Source of the DNA: JBBDIO01 sp040880365 | GTDB taxonomy: Bacteria > Chloroflexota > Anaerolineae > Caldilineales > Caldilineaceae | Reading direction: 5' to 3' | Length of the DNA: 9,152 nucleotides | Assembly: GCA_040880365.1 (NCBI GenBank) | Contig: JBBDIO010000006.1 | Location: 1-9,152 of the forward strand | Shown: positions 6,742 through 9,152 of the stretch, one piece after another | Layout: the number at the start of each line of letters is the position of its first letter | Numbering within the stretch: position 1 is the stretch's first letter | The notes under the pieces: generated by a model | What the model was told of the DNA's origin: nothing | Seen by the model: only the letters and a program-made list of their open reading frames with translations | The model's database searches: none | Made by a program: the position numbers and the translations under genes

Positions 6742-9152
6742 CTAGCGTTCCAGTTGCGACTTGACCAGTTCCTGCACCATCGGTGCGTTGGCCTGCCCGT
6801 TGGTTTTGCGCATGACCTGCCCCACAAAAAATCCCAACAGACCCGTGCGCCCGCCCTGATAGGCGGCGACTTTGTCCGGGTTTTCGGCCAAAACTGCGGC
6901 CACCACCGGCTCCAGCGCGCCCGCGTCCTGAATCTGGCGCAGACCGCGCACCTCCACCACGGCCACGGGATCCTCGTCGGATGTCCACAGCTCCTGCAGC
7001 AAGTCTTTGCCCAAGTTGGCAGTAATCACACCCTCGTCTACCAACGCCACCAGCTTGCCCAGATATACCGGCGACCACGCGCCATCGGCGACCGTGCCGC
7101 CCTTAATTTCGCGCAGCACCTCGTTGGTGACCCAGTTGGCAACCGACTGGGGTGCGTTGTGGGTGGCTAGTGCGGCTTCAAAATATTCGGCAAGCCCTAT
7201 GTCGCCGGTCAGCACGTCGGCATCTTCGGGCGCAAGGCCCAGCGTCTCTATGTAGTAGGTATACTTTTGCGCCAGTTGCGGATCGGCGGCGCGCGCATCT
7301 TCACGCACATCGAGCTTGCTGCGGCGATCTCCGCTGCTGTCATCTGCCGCGGCTTGCGGATTCTGGTCCTGCGCTGCCGGCTTCTGCGACGGCTTCTGCG
7401 CCTGCGGCCTGGACCCATTTTCACTCTGCGCTTTGCTATCCTGGGCTTTCCCCCAAGAATCGCGCAAATCGATAATGCGATTGTAGACCCGCGTTTCGGG
7501 CTGGGAATCTACCGGATCGGCCCAGAAATAGCCCTGGCGTTCAAACTGAAAGCGCGTATCGGCAGGAAACTCGCGCGCGGCCGGTTCCAGCCGTGCCTGG
7601 GACAACACCACCAGCGAATCGGGATTCAGCCCATCGAGAAACGTCTTGCCTTCTTCCACATCATCGGGATTGGGCGCAACAAACAGGCGGTCATAGAGCC
7701 GTACCTCGACCGGAATACTGGCAGCCGCAGGCACCCAGTGAATCGTGCCCCGCACGCGCCGCCGATTCTGGCTGCCGCCGCGCCCGGTTTCAGCATCATA
7801 CGTGCAGTGCAGCTCCACAACCGCGCCCGTCTGGGGATCTTTCACCACCGCGTCACAGCGGATGACATAGCCGTGGCGCAAACGCACCTCGCGCCCCAGC
7901 GCCAACCGATAGAAATCCGCGGGCGGCTCTTCCATAAAATCGCTCTGCTCGATATACAGCTCGCGCCCAAACGGAATTGTGCGCGTCTCTCCATCTTTCA
8001 CATGCGCCAGATCGCGCGGCCACAAATCGCCTTCCAGGTTTTCCGTCTCGCCCACAGGGTAATTGGTCAAAACCACCTTCAGCGGGCGCAACACACACAT
8101 GAGGCGCGGCGCGCGGAAGTTCAAATCATCGCGCAGGATATGTTCAAACAGGCTCAATTCCACCCGGCTATTGGTCTTGGCGACGCCCACGCGCTCGCAC
8201 AGTGTGCGGATCGACTCCGGCGTTACCCCCCGGCGGCGCATCCCCGCCAGCGTGGGCATCCGCGGATCGTCCCAGCCCTGCACATGCCCCTCGCGCACCA
8301 ATTGCAAAAGCTTGCGCTTGCTCATCACGGTATAGTCGAGATTCAGGCGCGCAAATTCATATTGATGGGGACGCGGCGGGGTCTGGGTCTTCTCCAGCAG
8401 CCAATCGTAGATTTCCCGGTTATTTTCAAATTCCAGCGTACAGATCGAGTGGGTCACCCCTTCAATCGCATCGGATAGGGGGTGGGCAAAATCGTACATG
8501 GGATAGATGCACCAGTCATCGCCCGTGCGGAAGTGATGTTGGTGGCGAATCCGATAGAGCAAGGGATCGCGCATCTTCATATTGGCGGCTGCCATATCAA
8601 TTTTGGCGCGCAGCACATGCGTCCCATCGGCAAATTCGCCAGCGCGCATCCGCGCAAACAGGTCCAGATTTTCCGCCACCGTGCGCGCACGATAGGGGCT
8701 GGGGCGGCCCGCTTCGGTAACCGTGCCCCGATAGGCGCGGATCTCGGCATCTGACAGGCTATCCACATAGGCATGGCCGTCGCGAATCAACTGCACGCCA
8801 TAGGCATACAGCTGCTCGTAATAGTCCGACGCGAAATAGAGGCGCGGTCCCCAATCAAAGCCCAACCAGCGAATATCTTCCTGGATAGACTGCACATAGC
8901 GCATGTCTTCCGTTTCGGGATTGGTGTCGTCGAAGCGCAGATTGCAGACGCCACCAAAATCCTGCGCCAATCCAAAGTTCAGGCAGATACTTTTGGCGTG
9001 ACCAATATGCAAAAACCCGTTTGGTTCGGGGGGAAAACGGGTAACAACTCGCCCCGCATACGTCCCGCGCCGCATATCTTCGGCCACAATTTCGCGAATA
9101 AAATCCGATTCTCGCGAATTTTCTGCTGTCGATTGTGTCGTTGCCGTCGTCT
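6742..9152 (-). CDS. glnS: Glutaminyl-tRNA synthetase fused to GatB/YqeY tail domain (5' partial)
   Basis: This cytoplasmic class I synthetase attaches glutamine to tRNA-Gln. Residues are numbered from the GTG at 9087. The catalytic core shows FPPEPNG then HIGH (27-30), RFDDTNP (51-57), WCIYPMYDFAHP (192-203), THSICTLEFENNR (212-224) and VMSKRKL (254-260), the KMSKS equivalent. The anticodon-binding beta-barrels run to about 545 (NPDSLVVL; FERQGYFW; LRDSWGK). A Gln/Ser/Asp/Lys-rich linker (about 547-597) leads to a tail (598-781) that matches the GatB/YqeY domain: ANWVTNEVL, GKLVALVDEGVITANLGKDL, GFFVGQVMRKTNGQANAPMV. The frame is open from 9087 to the window edge, and SDFIREI just before the GTG matches the family N-terminus (NFIRQII-like). 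No ATG, GTG or TTG occurs in those 21 codons, so the start lies beyond 9152. A similar tail is known in Deinococcus GlnRS, where it aids tRNA binding. Transcription converges on the sugar importer. Confidence 0.97.
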   Translation of the reverse strand, partial: TTATTQSTAENSRESDFIREIVAEDMRRGTYAGRVVTRFPPEPNGFLHIGHAKSICLNFGLAQDFGGVCNLRFDDTNPETEDMRYVQSIQEDIRWLGFDWGPRLYFASDYYEQLYAYGVQLIRDGHAYVDSLSDAEIRAYRGTVTEAGRPSPYRARTVAENLDLFARMRAGEFADGTHVLRAKIDMAAANMKMRDPLLYRIRHQHHFRTGDDWCIYPMYDFAHPLSDAIEGVTHSICTLEFENNREIYDWLLEKTQTPPRPHQYEFARLNLDYTVMSKRKLLQLVREGHVQGWDDPRMPTLAGMRRRGVTPESIRTLCERVGVAKTNSRVELSLFEHILRDDLNFRAPRLMCVLRPLKVVLTNYPVGETENLEGDLWPRDLAHVKDGETRTIPFGRELYIEQSDFMEEPPADFYRLALGREVRLRHGYVIRCDAVVKDPQTGAVVELHCTYDAETGRGGSQNRRRVRGTIHWVPAAASIPVEVRLYDRLFVAPNPDDVEEGKTFLDGLNPDSLVVLSQARLEPAAREFPADTRFQFERQGYFWADPVDSQPETRVYNRIIDLRDSWGKAQDSKAQSENGSRPQAQKPSQKPAAQDQNPQAAADDSSGDRRSKLDVREDARAADPQLAQKYTYYIETLGLAPEDADVLTGDIGLAEYFEAALATHNAPQSVANWVTNEVLREIKGGTVADGAWSPVYLGKLVALVDEGVITANLGKDLLQELWTSDEDPVAVVEVRGLRQIQDAGALEPVVAAVLAENPDKVAAYQGGRTGLLGFFVGQVMRKTNGQANAPMVQELVKSQLER

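Noticed and set aside
7267..8478. A 403-codon plus-strand open frame opposite glnS
   Set aside because: It is fully antisense to the conserved GlnRS coding sequence and its translation resembles no family. It is the mirror of codon bias in the real gene.

Overview
The window is a GC-rich stretch of bacterial chromosome, densely coded. It most likely comes from the Chloroflexota (Anaerolineae/Caldilineae type). That placement is an inference from three things: a large polytopic GT-C/YfhO-like membrane protein with a long soluble tail next to a sugar ABC importer, a glutaminyl-tRNA synthetase carrying a GatB/YqeY tail, and the overall base composition. No rRNA or other marker gene is present to confirm it.

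Layout. Positions 1-89 hold the last 28 or so codons of an unknown plus-strand gene with a Pro/Ala/Ser-rich C-terminus. Twelve bases later (102-2984) comes a 960-residue membrane protein with about ten or more hydrophobic segments, a beta-rich extracytoplasmic region and, at its end, a domain that reads like the ILEI/FAM3 (PANDER) fold. Next is a three-gene carbohydrate importer of the CUT1 (MalEFG-like) type: a lipoprotein solute-binding protein (3059-4513), a MalF-like permease (4628-5626) and a MalG-like permease (5632-6624). No ATPase gene lies in the window, so the importer probably uses a shared MsmK/UgpC-type ATPase encoded elsewhere. All plus-strand genes are in the same direction with short gaps and could be one transcription unit.

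A 117-bp gap (6625-6741) separates this cluster from a convergent minus-strand gene. The gap is almost entirely built of inverted repeats: a 10-bp terminal pair, a 10-bp inner pair and a perfect 8-bp hairpin, with CTAG on each side. It looks like a small MITE or REP-type element lodged between the two stop codons, and it may also serve as a two-way terminator.

The minus-strand gene (6742 to beyond 9152) is glnS, glutaminyl-tRNA synthetase. It is fused through a low-complexity linker to the tRNA-binding C-terminal domain of GatB/YqeY. Its reading frame stays open to the window edge and the residues upstream of the first GTG match the family N-terminus, so its true start lies outside the window.

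I see no defence system, CRISPR array, tRNA or rRNA gene. The points most worth following are the ILEI-like domain on a bacterial membrane protein, the inverted-repeat element and the GlnRS-GatB tail fusion.
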